Source: JACCXJ01 sp052387115
GTDB taxonomy: Bacteria; Pseudomonadota; Gammaproteobacteria; JACCXJ01
Assembly: GCA_052387115.1 (NCBI GenBank)
Contig: JBQTJM010000208.1
Location: forward strand, 1 to 9,265
DNA: 9,265 nucleotides
Direction of reading: 5' to 3'
In this document: in pieces, positions 1 through 6,159 of the stretch
Position numbering within the stretch: position 1 is the first letter of the stretch
Layout: every line of letters begins with the position of its first letter
The notes under the pieces: model-generated
The model's database searches: none
The model's input: only the letters and a program-made list of their open reading frames with translations
Told to the model about the DNA's origin: nothing
Position numbers and translations under genes: made by a program

Positions 1-154
1 CTTGTAAGGCCCGGATATCGGCCTCGACTTCCGCCTCGCTTAGGCCCAATTTTTTGAGGATGGCCTTGTAGTTTGCGAGGGCCGCGCCCAGGCGCGGATG
101 CGGATGGCCGGTGCGGCGGGTGAAGTCTAGAAAGATCTCCACCATGCATCGCAT
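1..154 (-). CDS. C-terminal piece of a probable TPR-repeat protein (runs off left edge)
   Basis: Reading leftwards from ATG at 154 (or the in-frame ATG at 145) there is an open frame to the window edge: MVEIFLDFTRRTGHPHPRL, then GAALANYKAILKKLGLSEAE and about ten more residues. The FTRRTGHPHP...ANY...LKKLGLSEAEVEA pattern resembles, from memory, the last helix pair of kinesin-light-chain-type tetratricopeptide proteins, where it is preceded by many TPR units. Here nothing TPR-like precedes it: an in-frame TAA lies immediately upstream and the repeat array starts at 156. I therefore infer a 5'-truncated remnant whose N-terminal part was lost or displaced when the neighbouring cassette arrived. 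A genuinely short protein using one of the two ATGs cannot be excluded. No Shine-Dalgarno was identified. Confidence 0.5.
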   Translation of the reverse strand, partial: MRCMVEIFLDFTRRTGHPHPRLGAALANYKAILKKLGLSEAEVEADIRALQ

Positions 155-155
155 A

Positions 156-258
156 AAGTCTCCCCCTTACGGACGCCACCCCCCAAGTCTCCCCCTTACG
201 AAAGGGGCACCTCCCCAAGTCTCCCCCTTACGAAGGGGGAGATTTAGAGGGGGTTAAA
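156..258. repeat. Left repeat array / inverted repeat of DUF559 cassette
   Basis: Three copies of AAGTCTCCCCCTTACG lie at 156-171, 185-200 and 217-232 (spacings 29 and 32 bp). The last copy continues into its own inverse (AAGGGGGAGATTT, 233-245), giving a strong hairpin, followed by AGAGGGGGTTAAA. Positions 207-258 are a perfect 52-bp inverted match to 634-685 on the other side of the nuclease gene. Beyond 52 bp the similarity continues with mismatches. The 3' end of the nuclease gene (to 228) lies within this block. Confidence 0.9.
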
Positions 259-623
259 CCACCCCTCATCCTCGCAACCTCCGCGATCCCCCCAGCGACA
301 TCGTCCGGCCGTTCAAACACCTCCCGATTGGTAAAGCGCAAGACGCGGATCCCGAGCGACTCGATATAACACTGGCGCTCCCGATCGTGCTCGCCGGCCC
401 CGGCCTGAAAATGGCTGTCGCCATCGATCTCGATGGCGAGCTTGAGCTCGGGGCAGTAGAAGTCAAGCACGTAGGGGCCTACGCCGTACTGCCGGCGAAA
501 TCGATAGCCCAGGAGCCGGCGGTTCCGCAGCCTCAGCCACAGGCGCTGTTCGGCGAGGGGGCTGTCGCGGCGCAGGCGCCGGCGGGTTTCTTTGTCGCAG
601 GATCGGTTGAAGATTTGGGTCAT
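228..623 (-). CDS. DUF559 family endonuclease-like protein
   Basis: This 131-residue protein carries the DUF559 (PF04480) pattern, a restriction-endonuclease-like fold related to Vsr. It shows SPLAEQRLWLRLRNRRLLGY (residues 21-40), RFRRQYGVGPYVLDFYCPEL (41-60), then LAIEIDGDSH and a late GIRVLRFTNREVF. D54, E65 and D67 (D...ExD) are the likely metal-binding acidic residues. Family members are usually about 110-130 residues, so it appears complete. Its biochemical role is not established; family knowledge suggests DNA cleavage, and the solitary position without a methylase argues against a classical restriction system. The start is ATG at 623, with no clear ribosome-binding site. The last residues (LTPSKSPPS) and the stop are encoded by the left repeat array. 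Mirror-image arrays on both sides indicate it is part of a mobile or dispersed cassette. Confidence 0.88.
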   Translation of the reverse strand: MTQIFNRSCDKETRRRLRRDSPLAEQRLWLRLRNRRLLGYRFRRQYGVGPYVLDFYCPELKLAIEIDGDSHFQAGAGEHDRERQCYIESLGIRVLRFTNREVFERPDDVAGGIAEVARMRGGLTPSKSPPS

Positions 624-633
624 TGAGAGGCCG

Positions 634-723
634 TTTAACCCCCTCTAAATCTCCCCCTTCGTAAGGGGGAGACTTGGGGAGGTGCGCCCTTCGTAAGGGG
701 GAGACTTGAAGAGGGGGAGACTT
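634..723. repeat. Right repeat array / inverted repeat of DUF559 cassette
   Basis: This is the mirror image of the left array. It begins TTTAACCCCCTCTAAATC, and 634-685 is the perfect inverse of 207-258. CGTAAGGGGGAGACTT occurs at 660-675 and 692-707, again 32 bp apart, and a truncated copy (GAGGGGGAGACTT) lies at 711-723. The stretch 647-675 forms a hairpin (AAATCTCCCCCTT paired with AAGGGGGAGACTT). It begins about 10 bp upstream of the nuclease start codon, so it may also affect that gene's expression. Confidence 0.9.
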
Positions 724-738
724 CAAGGGGAAGGCTTC

Positions 739-849
739 ATGCGGCGTTTTCGCGATGAGAGTGACATCGTAAAGGCCGCGACTCCCTACTGCAAGCCCCA
801 GGTCGTCATTGCGGTAGAGCAGAAGGGCACGGCTGTGGGAACCCGATAG
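739..849 (+). CDS. Small ORF of unknown status, 36 residues
   Basis: An ATG at 739-741 opens a 36-codon frame ending in TAG at 847-849 (MRRFRDESDIVKAATPYCKP, then QVVIAVEQKGTAVGTR). The frame stays open upstream into the right repeat array, where it reads repeat-derived sequence. I do not recognise it. The composition (FRDESDIVKAA..., QVVIAVEQKG) looks protein-like rather than random, so it may be the end of a gene cut by the cassette or a tiny real gene. No clear Shine-Dalgarno is seen; an AAGGGGAAGG-like tract 5 bp upstream belongs to the repeat border. Confidence 0.2.
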   Translation: MRRFRDESDIVKAATPYCKPQVVIAVEQKGTAVGTR

Positions 850-868
850 CTATTGGAGACAGCGGCGC

Positions 869-1519
869 TCACAGCCCGAGTTGGTCCAACACCACGGCAG
901 GGTCGCGATAGTCATAGGCGATCGGCCGCGCCTCGCCGTCTGCGGTCAGGATCAAGCTGGGGAATCGGCGAGCGCAGAGGCGCGCGGCGAATCGTATCTG
1001 GCGGCCCAGCTCCGCCTGCGTCGCAGCGCTGTTGAGGTCTAAGGTGAAGCGCTCGCGCTCCAAACCCGTCGCCTCCGCGAGCGCGATCAAGGTCTCGTCG
1101 TCGGACGGATTGCGGGCTTCGAGATAATAGGCCCGCTGGATGGCCTCGATCATCGGTTCCTCGAGCTCCGGTGCTCGCGAGATCGCCGCAATCACCGCGC
1201 GGCAGGCGGGGTAGGTCGCGCGCCTGGGACGGCAGCGGGTCCAGAACCCATAGTTGAAGCGGGTGCCGGGTACCTCGCGTTCGATGCGGCGCCACGTTCC
1301 TTGAATATACTGCCGCATCGCTTCGGGCATCGGTTCGCGGGTGTCGGGGGCGAGGCCGCCCAACACCCGCTCCGTGGCGATGCGCGACGGGAGCCGCGTG
1401 CGGATCTCCCTCCATGTGGGCGCAAAGGCCCAGCACCAACTGCACATGGGGTCATGGACGTAATGGAGCTTCACGACCCGGCCCTGCGGGTCGTCGCGGA
1501 GAGCGCTCATCGGGCTCAT
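869..1519 (-). CDS. DsbA-family thiol oxidoreductase (FrnE/COG3531-like)
   Basis: This 216-residue protein has a thioredoxin-fold N-terminus, VVKLHYVHDPMCSWCWAF. The redox pair is C26-S-W-C29, and a helical insertion of the DsbA type follows. FPSLIL (residues 186-191) near the end carries the expected cis-proline (P187). The DPMCSWCWAF signature points to the predicted protein-disulfide isomerases related to FrnE rather than to classical periplasmic DsbA with CPHC. No signal peptide or membrane helix is visible, so a cytoplasmic location is likely. The family is thought to catalyse dithiol/disulfide exchange; the substrate is unknown. ATG at 1519 was chosen as start, but ATG at 1510 (MSALRDD) is equally possible, and neither has a strong ribosome-binding site. 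The gene is divergent from the exported peptidase gene. Confidence 0.85.
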   Translation of the reverse strand: MSPMSALRDDPQGRVVKLHYVHDPMCSWCWAFAPTWREIRTRLPSRIATERVLGGLAPDTREPMPEAMRQYIQGTWRRIEREVPGTRFNYGFWTRCRPRRATYPACRAVIAAISRAPELEEPMIEAIQRAYYLEARNPSDDETLIALAEATGLERERFTLDLNSAATQAELGRQIRFAARLCARRFPSLILTADGEARPIAYDYRDPAVVLDQLGL

Positions 1520-1595
1520 GCGCTGATAGGTGGCCGCCAGAAGTGCGGTATTCTAGCCGCTCTTGCACGCCCGAGTGCGTACGTAGAATTCACTC
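1520..1595. promoter_or_regulatory. Divergent intergenic region, probable promoters
   Basis: This 76-bp spacer separates the oppositely oriented DsbA-like and peptidase genes, so promoters for both should lie in or near it. TAGAAT on the minus strand (1555-1550) is a -10 candidate for the oxidoreductase gene. On the plus strand TTGCAC (about 1563-1568) with TAGAAT 15 bp downstream is a poor candidate for the peptidase gene and lies very close to its start codon. A short inverted repeat, GCAC-N6-GTGC, lies between them. These assignments are motif guesses only. Confidence 0.25.
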
Positions 1596-4394
1596 ATGCG
1601 GGAATTCCAATGCTTTCGGCTGTTCTGGATATGGCTGTCGCTCGTCCTGGGATGTGCCGTCTCCCCGCTCCCGACACAAGAAGTCTCGGCCTTGGCACCC
1701 GCGCCGAATCCAGCGCTGCTGCCGAAAGAGGCTCACTTGGCCGATCTTCGCCAGCTGACGTTCGGCGGTGAGAACGCCGAGGCCTACTGGTCGTTCGACG
1801 GCAAGCAGCTCAGCTTCCAGGCGCGCCGCGGCGGCGAGGGCTGCGATCGGATCAGGCGCATGACCCTCGACCCGCTCGACGAGCTGCCCGTCTCCAGCGG
1901 CAAAGGAGCGACGACCTGCGCGCACTTCCTCCCCGGCAACCAAGAGCTGATCTACGCCTCGACCCACTTGGGCGGCGAGGCGTGTCCGCCAAAGCCGGAC
2001 CGCTCGATGGGCTATGTCTGGCCGCTCTACGACACCTATGACCTTTTCAAGGTGAAGCTCGACGGCAGCGGCGGGCTGACCCCGCTCACCCGCGAGAAGG
2101 GCTACGACGCTGAAGGCACGGTCTGCGGCAAGGACGGCTCGATCGTCTTCACCTCCACCCGCGATGGGGACCTCGAGCTGTATCGAATGGACGCGAACGG
2201 CCAGAACGTGAAGCGACTGACGAACGCACCGGGCTACGATGGCGGAGCGTTCTTCAATGCCGAGTGCACGAAGATCGTCTGGCGTGCGTCGCGACCCCGA
2301 CCGGGCCACGAGCTCAAGGACTACCGGGCGCTGCTTGCGCGCGGGCTGGTGCGCCCTTCGAAGCTCGAGCTGTACGTGGCCAATGCCGACGGATCGGAGG
2401 CTGCACAGATCACCTGGCTCGGCGCGGCCTCGTTTGCGCCGTTCTTCCACCCCTCGGGCAAGCGCATAATTTTCTCGTCCAACCACGGCGATCCCGAGGG
2501 GCGCGAGTTCGATCTCTTTGCGGTGAACGTCGACGGGGCAGGGCTCGAGCGCATCACTTATGCGCCCGGCTTCGACGGCTTCCCCATGTTTTCACCCGAC
2601 GGCCGGTGGCTCGCGTTCTCGTCGAATCGCTCGACGGCAGAGGGCCAAGCCGACACCAATGTCTTCGTGGCCCGCTGGGTCGAGCCCCCGCTCCCCGGAG
2701 GGGATCGGGCCGCCGACCGCATCGCCCGGGACGTCGCGTGGCTTGCCTCCAAGGAGCGGGAGGGCCGCGGCATCGGCACCGAGGGCCTCGAGGCGGCGGG
2801 CGCGCACCTCGAGAAGCGCTTCGCCGCTCTGGGGCTCAAGCCGCTCGGCGATGGCGGCGGCTATCGCCAGCGGTTCCCGGTGACCACCGCCGTGGCCACC
2901 TCCGCGGCCACGGCGGTGACGCTCGACGGCGTCGATCTGCCGAAGGACGCGTACGCGGTGATGGGCTTTTCCGCGCAGGGTCACGTCTCCGGGCCGATGG
3001 TACTGGCAGGCTACGGCATCAGCGATCCGAACCTTGGGGTCGACCACTACGCGCGTATCGACGCCAAGGGCAAGGTGGTGGTGGTGCGCCGCTTCGTGCC
3101 CCAGACCCGCGCCTTCGCGCCGACCGACAGGCAGCGCCGCTTCGGCGACATCCGCTACAAGGCGTGGATCGCGCGGGAGCGCGGGGCGAAGGCCCTCATC
3201 GTGGTGGACTGGCCAGAGCCGCCTTCCCCGCCGGAGAAAGGCTTCGAGCCGCCGCCCGAGGCGCGCCTGCCCTCCCCGAACCCGGAAGGACCGGGCGACG
3301 CCGGCATCCCGGTGCTGGTGGTGAAGCGCTCGGCCCTTACGCCACCGATCCCCGAGCTCACCGCGGGGAAAAGGATCGAGAGCGAGCTCACGATCGCGCT
3401 CACCAAGAAACACGCCGATGCATTCAACGTGGTGGGGCTTTTGGAGGGCGCGTCTTCCTTCCCGACCGCCATCGTGATCGGCGCGCACTACGACCACCTC
3501 GGCCTCGGCGGACGCCACTCGCTGGCCCCGGACAAGACCGAGCCGCACCTTGGCGCCGACGACAACGCCTCCGGCGTGGCGGCGCTCTTGGAGATCGCCC
3601 GCGAGCTGTCGGCACGGCGCGAAGAGCTCAAGCGCGACGTGCTCTTCGTCGCCTTCTCCGCCGAGGAGTCGGGCGTGCTCGGCTCGACCCACTTCACCCG
3701 CGCGCGGGGGGAGGCCGGGATGAAAGAGATCGCCGCGATGATCAACCTCGACATGGTGGGGCGGCTGCGCGGAAACCGCTTGACCGTGCTCGGCAGCGAC
3801 TCGGCCGAGGAGTGGGGATCGATCATCAAGCCCGCGTGCGAGAAGGCGCGCGTCGAGTGCGTCACCTTCGGCGACGGCTATGGCCCGAGCGACCAGACCC
3901 CCTTCTACGCCGCGGGCGTGCCGGTTTTGCACTTCTTCACCGGAGCGCACTCCGACTACCACAAGCCGAGCGACGCGCCGGAAGGGGTGAACGCCGCGGG
4001 CGTGGCGCAGGTGGCGTCGATCGTCGCCTCGGTGGCGCTGTCGCTCGGCGAGCGAGCGGCCTTGAGCTACCGCAAGATCCCCTCGCCCGCTCCGCGCGGG
4101 GACCTGCGCAGCTTTAGCGCCTCGCTAGGAACCGTGCCGGACTACGCCGGACCGGCGAATGGACAAAAAGGAGTGCTGCTCTCGGCGGTGCGTCCCGGCG
4201 GCGGCGCCGACCAGGCGGGCATGCGGCGCGGCGACATCTTGATTCGCCTCGGCAAGCACGAGATCGGGAGCGTGGAGGATTTCATGTACGTGCTCAACTC
4301 CTCAAAGCCCGGCGAGACGGTGACCGCGGCGATCTTGCGCGATGGTCAGGAAGTCCCCCTCGAGACCACGTTCCAGGAGACCAAGCGGCGTTAA
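1596..4394 (+). CDS. Exported TolB-propeller / M28 metallopeptidase / PDZ protein
   Basis: This is a 932-residue protein. Residues 1-20 form a secretion signal with a hydrophobic run ending in LVLGC, a possible lipobox (C20), so a periplasmic or outer-membrane lipoprotein is likely. Residues about 48-360 carry TolB/PD40-type blade repeats (SPDGRWLAFSSNR, GSIVFTSTRDGDLELYRMDA, SGKRIIFSSNHGD). Residues about 365-460 lead into the peptidase, and 455-600 look like a protease-associated insert. Residues about 605-820 are an M28 domain with every expected metal residue: H631 (AHYDHLG), D655 (GADDNASG), catalytic E690 and ligand E691 (SAEESG), D719 (NLDMVG), H789 (HSDYHKPSD). Residues about 835-925 are a PDZ domain (VRPGGGADQAGMRRGDILIR). 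The likely role is a two-zinc aminopeptidase acting on exported peptides, with the propeller and PDZ domains probably binding substrate or partners. The start is the first ATG of the frame, with no obvious Shine-Dalgarno. Confidence 0.9.
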   Translation: MREFQCFRLFWIWLSLVLGCAVSPLPTQEVSALAPAPNPALLPKEAHLADLRQLTFGGENAEAYWSFDGKQLSFQARRGGEGCDRIRRMTLDPLDELPVSSGKGATTCAHFLPGNQELIYASTHLGGEACPPKPDRSMGYVWPLYDTYDLFKVKLDGSGGLTPLTREKGYDAEGTVCGKDGSIVFTSTRDGDLELYRMDANGQNVKRLTNAPGYDGGAFFNAECTKIVWRASRPRPGHELKDYRALLARGLVRPSKLELYVANADGSEAAQITWLGAASFAPFFHPSGKRIIFSSNHGDPEGREFDLFAVNVDGAGLERITYAPGFDGFPMFSPDGRWLAFSSNRSTAEGQADTNVFVARWVEPPLPGGDRAADRIARDVAWLASKEREGRGIGTEGLEAAGAHLEKRFAALGLKPLGDGGGYRQRFPVTTAVATSAATAVTLDGVDLPKDAYAVMGFSAQGHVSGPMVLAGYGISDPNLGVDHYARIDAKGKVVVVRRFVPQTRAFAPTDRQRRFGDIRYKAWIARERGAKALIVVDWPEPPSPPEKGFEPPPEARLPSPNPEGPGDAGIPVLVVKRSALTPPIPELTAGKRIESELTIALTKKHADAFNVVGLLEGASSFPTAIVIGAHYDHLGLGGRHSLAPDKTEPHLGADDNASGVAALLEIARELSARREELKRDVLFVAFSAEESGVLGSTHFTRARGEAGMKEIAAMINLDMVGRLRGNRLTVLGSDSAEEWGSIIKPACEKARVECVTFGDGYGPSDQTPFYAAGVPVLHFFTGAHSDYHKPSDAPEGVNAAGVAQVASIVASVALSLGERAALSYRKIPSPAPRGDLRSFSASLGTVPDYAGPANGQKGVLLSAVRPGGGADQAGMRRGDILIRLGKHEIGSVEDFMYVLNSSKPGETVTAAILRDGQEVPLETTFQETKRR

Positions 4395-4429
4395 ATGAGC
4401 TGGCCCGCGTAGCAACCCAACGGACGGCG

Positions 4430-4819
4430 CTATTCGGTACCCTTGGCCAACGACAAAGGGATGTTCGGGCTCGCCGGGTTGACGGTGACCTTCTGCCGCG
4501 ATTGCTCGACGATGAGATCTAGGTCCTCCATCGGAATGGCACCCAGCAACACCTGATTGCCAAACACCAAGGCCCCCGTCACGCATTCCCGCCCCAGTAG
4601 AGAGACCTTGACGGGACTGACATAGGGAACCAAGTGGGATCTTCCGTCAGCGGTCTGCACCTCGCGGGACTGCTTTTGGGATAGTCGCAGTTGCAAGGCC
4701 ACATGCTCAGGAATGCACAGGTGTAGCGCACCCCTGTCGACCAGGGCTGTCGCATTGATCTCCTCAAGCTCCGGGCGCGCGTCGTTCCCCAGTCTCACAT
4801 CGGCATAGACGATACCCAT
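4430..4819 (-). CDS. Clan AA retropepsin-like aspartic protease homologue with altered active site
   Basis: I chose ATG at 4819 (129 residues) over the upstream in-frame ATG at 4843 because GAGGGGGG (4834-4827) sits 7 bp before it and homologues I recall begin MG-xx-YA. The sequence matches small bacterial clan AA aspartic proteases: YADVRLGN, NATALVDRGALHLCIPEHVA, TADGRSHLVPYVSPVKV, then VLLGAIPMEDLDLIV and a tail VNPASPNIPLSLAKG. The length is normal for the family. Retropepsins need a D-[TS]-G triad, with the enzyme formed as a dimer. Here the triad is DRG (D28-R29-G30 in this numbering), encoded GAC AGG GGT, one base away from ACG (Thr) or AGC (Ser). The protein may be inactive, or there may be a sequence error. 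It converges on the M28 gene with 35 bp between them. Confidence 0.82.
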   Translation of the reverse strand: MGIVYADVRLGNDARPELEEINATALVDRGALHLCIPEHVALQLRLSQKQSREVQTADGRSHLVPYVSPVKVSLLGRECVTGALVFGNQVLLGAIPMEDLDLIVEQSRQKVTVNPASPNIPLSLAKGTE

Positions 4820-4826
4820 CGCGCTA

Positions 4827-4834
4827 CCCCCCTC
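4827..4834 (-). promoter_or_regulatory. Shine-Dalgarno fixing the clan AA protein start
   Basis: GAGGGGGG on the minus strand lies 7 bp upstream of ATG 4819. It lies downstream of the alternative ATG at 4843, so it supports only the shorter form. Confidence 0.6.
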
Positions 4835-4843
4835 GAATTTCAT

Positions 4844-5260
4844 GGCCCCGGGCCGAAGTCTAGCGCATCGATGCCCTCAAGTAGAGTCTGCGCCGGAGCA
4901 CAGGACCGTTTCGCCGGGAGCGAAACGGAGCGCAAGCCCCGAAGGGGGGATCGACAACCGCCTTCATGACGTCCGCGATGTCACCTTCGGAGACGACCGT
5001 AGCGCCTTGCGGATCGCCGTTCAATTCCCTATCCTTGCGCGCGCCGGGCTGCGAGGGGGCTGCCCGATCCGATAGCGGCGCTGACGCGGCCGTGCTTCGC
5101 GGGGGCACGCCGCGATTCGGTGCCGGGCCTGGATTGGTAAAGGCTCAAGCGGGCCGCGATAGACGCGCGCCGAGGACCCTGCGGCGAGCCTGTGTGCCCG
5201 CGTTGCGGGCCACACGGGCGCGGCGAACTTATCGACTTCATTTTGGGAAGCGATGGAAAA
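4844..5260. other. Intergenic region without a convincing gene
   Basis: About 417 bp lie between the clan AA gene (minus) and the NYN gene (plus). Open frames here on both strands have no recognisable domain and show arginine/proline/alanine-rich, shadow-like composition. The region should hold promoters for both flanking genes, but I could not identify a clear sigma-70 pair. It contains the perfect hairpin at 4906-4928. A second, imperfect hairpin (GTGTGCCCGC, loop, GCGGGCCACAC) lies at about 5192-5215, upstream of the chosen NYN start. Confidence 0.5.
4906..4928. repeat. Perfect 9-bp hairpin
   Basis: CCGTTTCGC (4906-4914) is followed by a 5-nt loop CGGGA and then GCGAAACGG (4920-4928), a perfect inverted repeat. 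A small CCCC-GAA-GGGG hairpin follows at 4937-4947. No T-run follows on either strand, so it is not a typical intrinsic terminator. A REP-like palindromic unit or an operator are alternatives. Confidence 0.45.
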
Positions 5261-6076
5261 GTGGCGGCAAGACAAAATACCGAAAACATGGCGCTCTACT
5301 GCGACTTCGAGAACATCGCGCTCGGCGTGCGCGACGCCAAGCTCCAGAAGTTCGATATCCGGAAGGTGATCGAGCGGCTGCTGCTCAAGGGCAACATCGT
5401 CGTCAAGAAGGCCTACTGCGATTGGGACCGTTACAAGGACTTCAAGCCTGCGATGCACGAAGCCGCGTTCGAGCTGATCGAGATCCCACACCTGCGGCAG
5501 TCGGGCAAGAATTCGGCCGACATCCGCATGGTGGTGGATGCGCTTGACCTCTGCTACACCAAGGCGCACGTCGATACCTTCGTCATCATCAGCGGCGACT
5601 CGGATTTCTCCCCGCTGGTCTCCAAGCTGCGCGAGAACAACAAGGTCGTGATCGGCGTGGGCGTCAAGGAATCGACCTCCGATCTGCTTATCGCCAACTG
5701 CGACGAGTTCATCTACTACGACGATCTGGCGCGCGAGGAGGCGAAGGCCGCACGCCGCCGGCGCGCAAAGCCGCACCCGGCGAAGACCGGCGAGAAGAAG
5801 TCGGGCACCGCCGAGGAGGACCGCAAACAGTCCGCGCTCGATCTGGTGCTCGAGACCGTGGAGGACCTGTTCGCGGAGCGTGGCGAGGAGGACAAGGTGT
5901 GGGGCTCCATGGTCAAGCAGGCGATCAAGCGCCGACAACCTGGTTTCAGCGAGCGCTACCACGGGTTTCAGAGCTTCGCCAAGCTCTTGGAGGAGGCGCG
6001 CGAGCGTGGGCTTCTGGATCTCGAGTTCGACGACAAGTCGCGGGGTTACATCATCCGCGGCTATTCCAACGACTAG
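5261..6076 (+). CDS. NYN-domain putative ribonuclease with C-terminal OST-HTH (LOTUS) domain
   Basis: From GTG 5261 the protein is 271 residues. The N-terminal NYN/PIN-like domain (LabA/DUF88 group) covers about residues 8-155: NMALYCDFENIALG with D15, SGKNSADIRMVVDALD with D87, and VIISGDSDFSPLVSKL with D113 and D115, the expected cluster of metal-binding aspartates. A basic, charged linker (about 157-190, REEAKAARRRRAKP) leads to an OST-HTH/LOTUS domain (about 193-265: LDLVLETVEDLF...WGSMVKQAIKRRQPGF...YIIRGY). Family knowledge suggests a metal-dependent RNase with an RNA-binding domain; the target is unknown. GTG 5261 was preferred because homologues I recall carry several residues before the NMALYCDFEN core and GGGAAG lies 10 bp upstream. 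ATG 5288 is a good alternative. A GTG at 5192 would add an unconserved leader. DUF6524 follows 83 bp downstream. Confidence 0.88.
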   Translation: MAARQNTENMALYCDFENIALGVRDAKLQKFDIRKVIERLLLKGNIVVKKAYCDWDRYKDFKPAMHEAAFELIEIPHLRQSGKNSADIRMVVDALDLCYTKAHVDTFVIISGDSDFSPLVSKLRENNKVVIGVGVKESTSDLLIANCDEFIYYDDLAREEAKAARRRRAKPHPAKTGEKKSGTAEEDRKQSALDLVLETVEDLFAERGEEDKVWGSMVKQAIKRRQPGFSERYHGFQSFAKLLEEARERGLLDLEFDDKSRGYIIRGYSND

Positions 6077-6147
6077 GCTCAGGCGCACCCGAGCGGGCCT
6101 TTACTCACACCACCGACCGCTCTACGCTTGCCGAACGACGGGAAATG

Positions 6148-6153
6148 AAGGGG
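6148..6153 (+). promoter_or_regulatory. Shine-Dalgarno fixing the DUF6524 start
   Basis: AAGGGG lies 6 bp before ATG 6160. In-frame ATGs at 6145 and 6154 overlap or immediately follow it, so the third ATG is the best start. Confidence 0.6.
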
Positions 6154-6159
6154 ATGGCG

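Larger units (their letters stand above)
156..723. mobile_element. Putative DUF559 nuclease cassette bounded by inverted repeat arrays
   Basis: This 568-bp unit consists of one nuclease gene flanked by arrays in mirror orientation, with a 52-bp perfect terminal-type inverted repeat at 207-258 and 634-685. That is the layout of a minimal mobile element. No transposase is present, and I found no convincing target-site duplication around 140-156 versus 724-740. Mobility is inferred from the symmetry and from my recollection that DUF559 genes are often embedded in such CTCCCCCTT palindromes. The left edge abuts a truncated TPR-like fragment, consistent with insertion damage. Confidence 0.5.

Noticed and set aside
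156..258. CRISPR-like regular repeats
   Set aside because: Only three short units with 13-16-bp related, not unique, spacers; they are self-palindromic and mirrored on the other side of one gene, with no cas genes.
140..740. Target-site duplication around the cassette
   Set aside because: The outer flanks (140-156 and 724-740) share only trivial short strings such as CATGC, not enough to claim a duplication.
2592..3962. 456-codon minus-strand frame opposite the peptidase gene
   Set aside because: Antisense shadow; the plus-strand frame has full M28 motifs and the minus frame has none.
2264..4117. 617-codon plus-strand frame inside the peptidase gene
   Set aside because: It overlaps the M28 protein in another frame and has the arginine/glycine/alanine-rich composition of a GC-rich shadow frame with no domain.
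4860..5108. 82-codon minus-strand frame in the intergenic region, considered as an IS or transposase remnant
   Set aside because: No transposase motif, terminal repeat or duplication could be identified; it reads through the hairpin sequence.
5192..5260. GTG 5192 as the NYN start
   Set aside because: It would add a CPRCGPHGRGE leader encoded by a hairpin region and not expected in the family; GTG 5261 or ATG 5288 fit better.
5021..6088. 355-codon minus-strand frame opposite the NYN gene
   Set aside because: Antisense shadow rich in leucine, valine, arginine and aspartate; the plus strand encodes clear NYN and LOTUS motifs.
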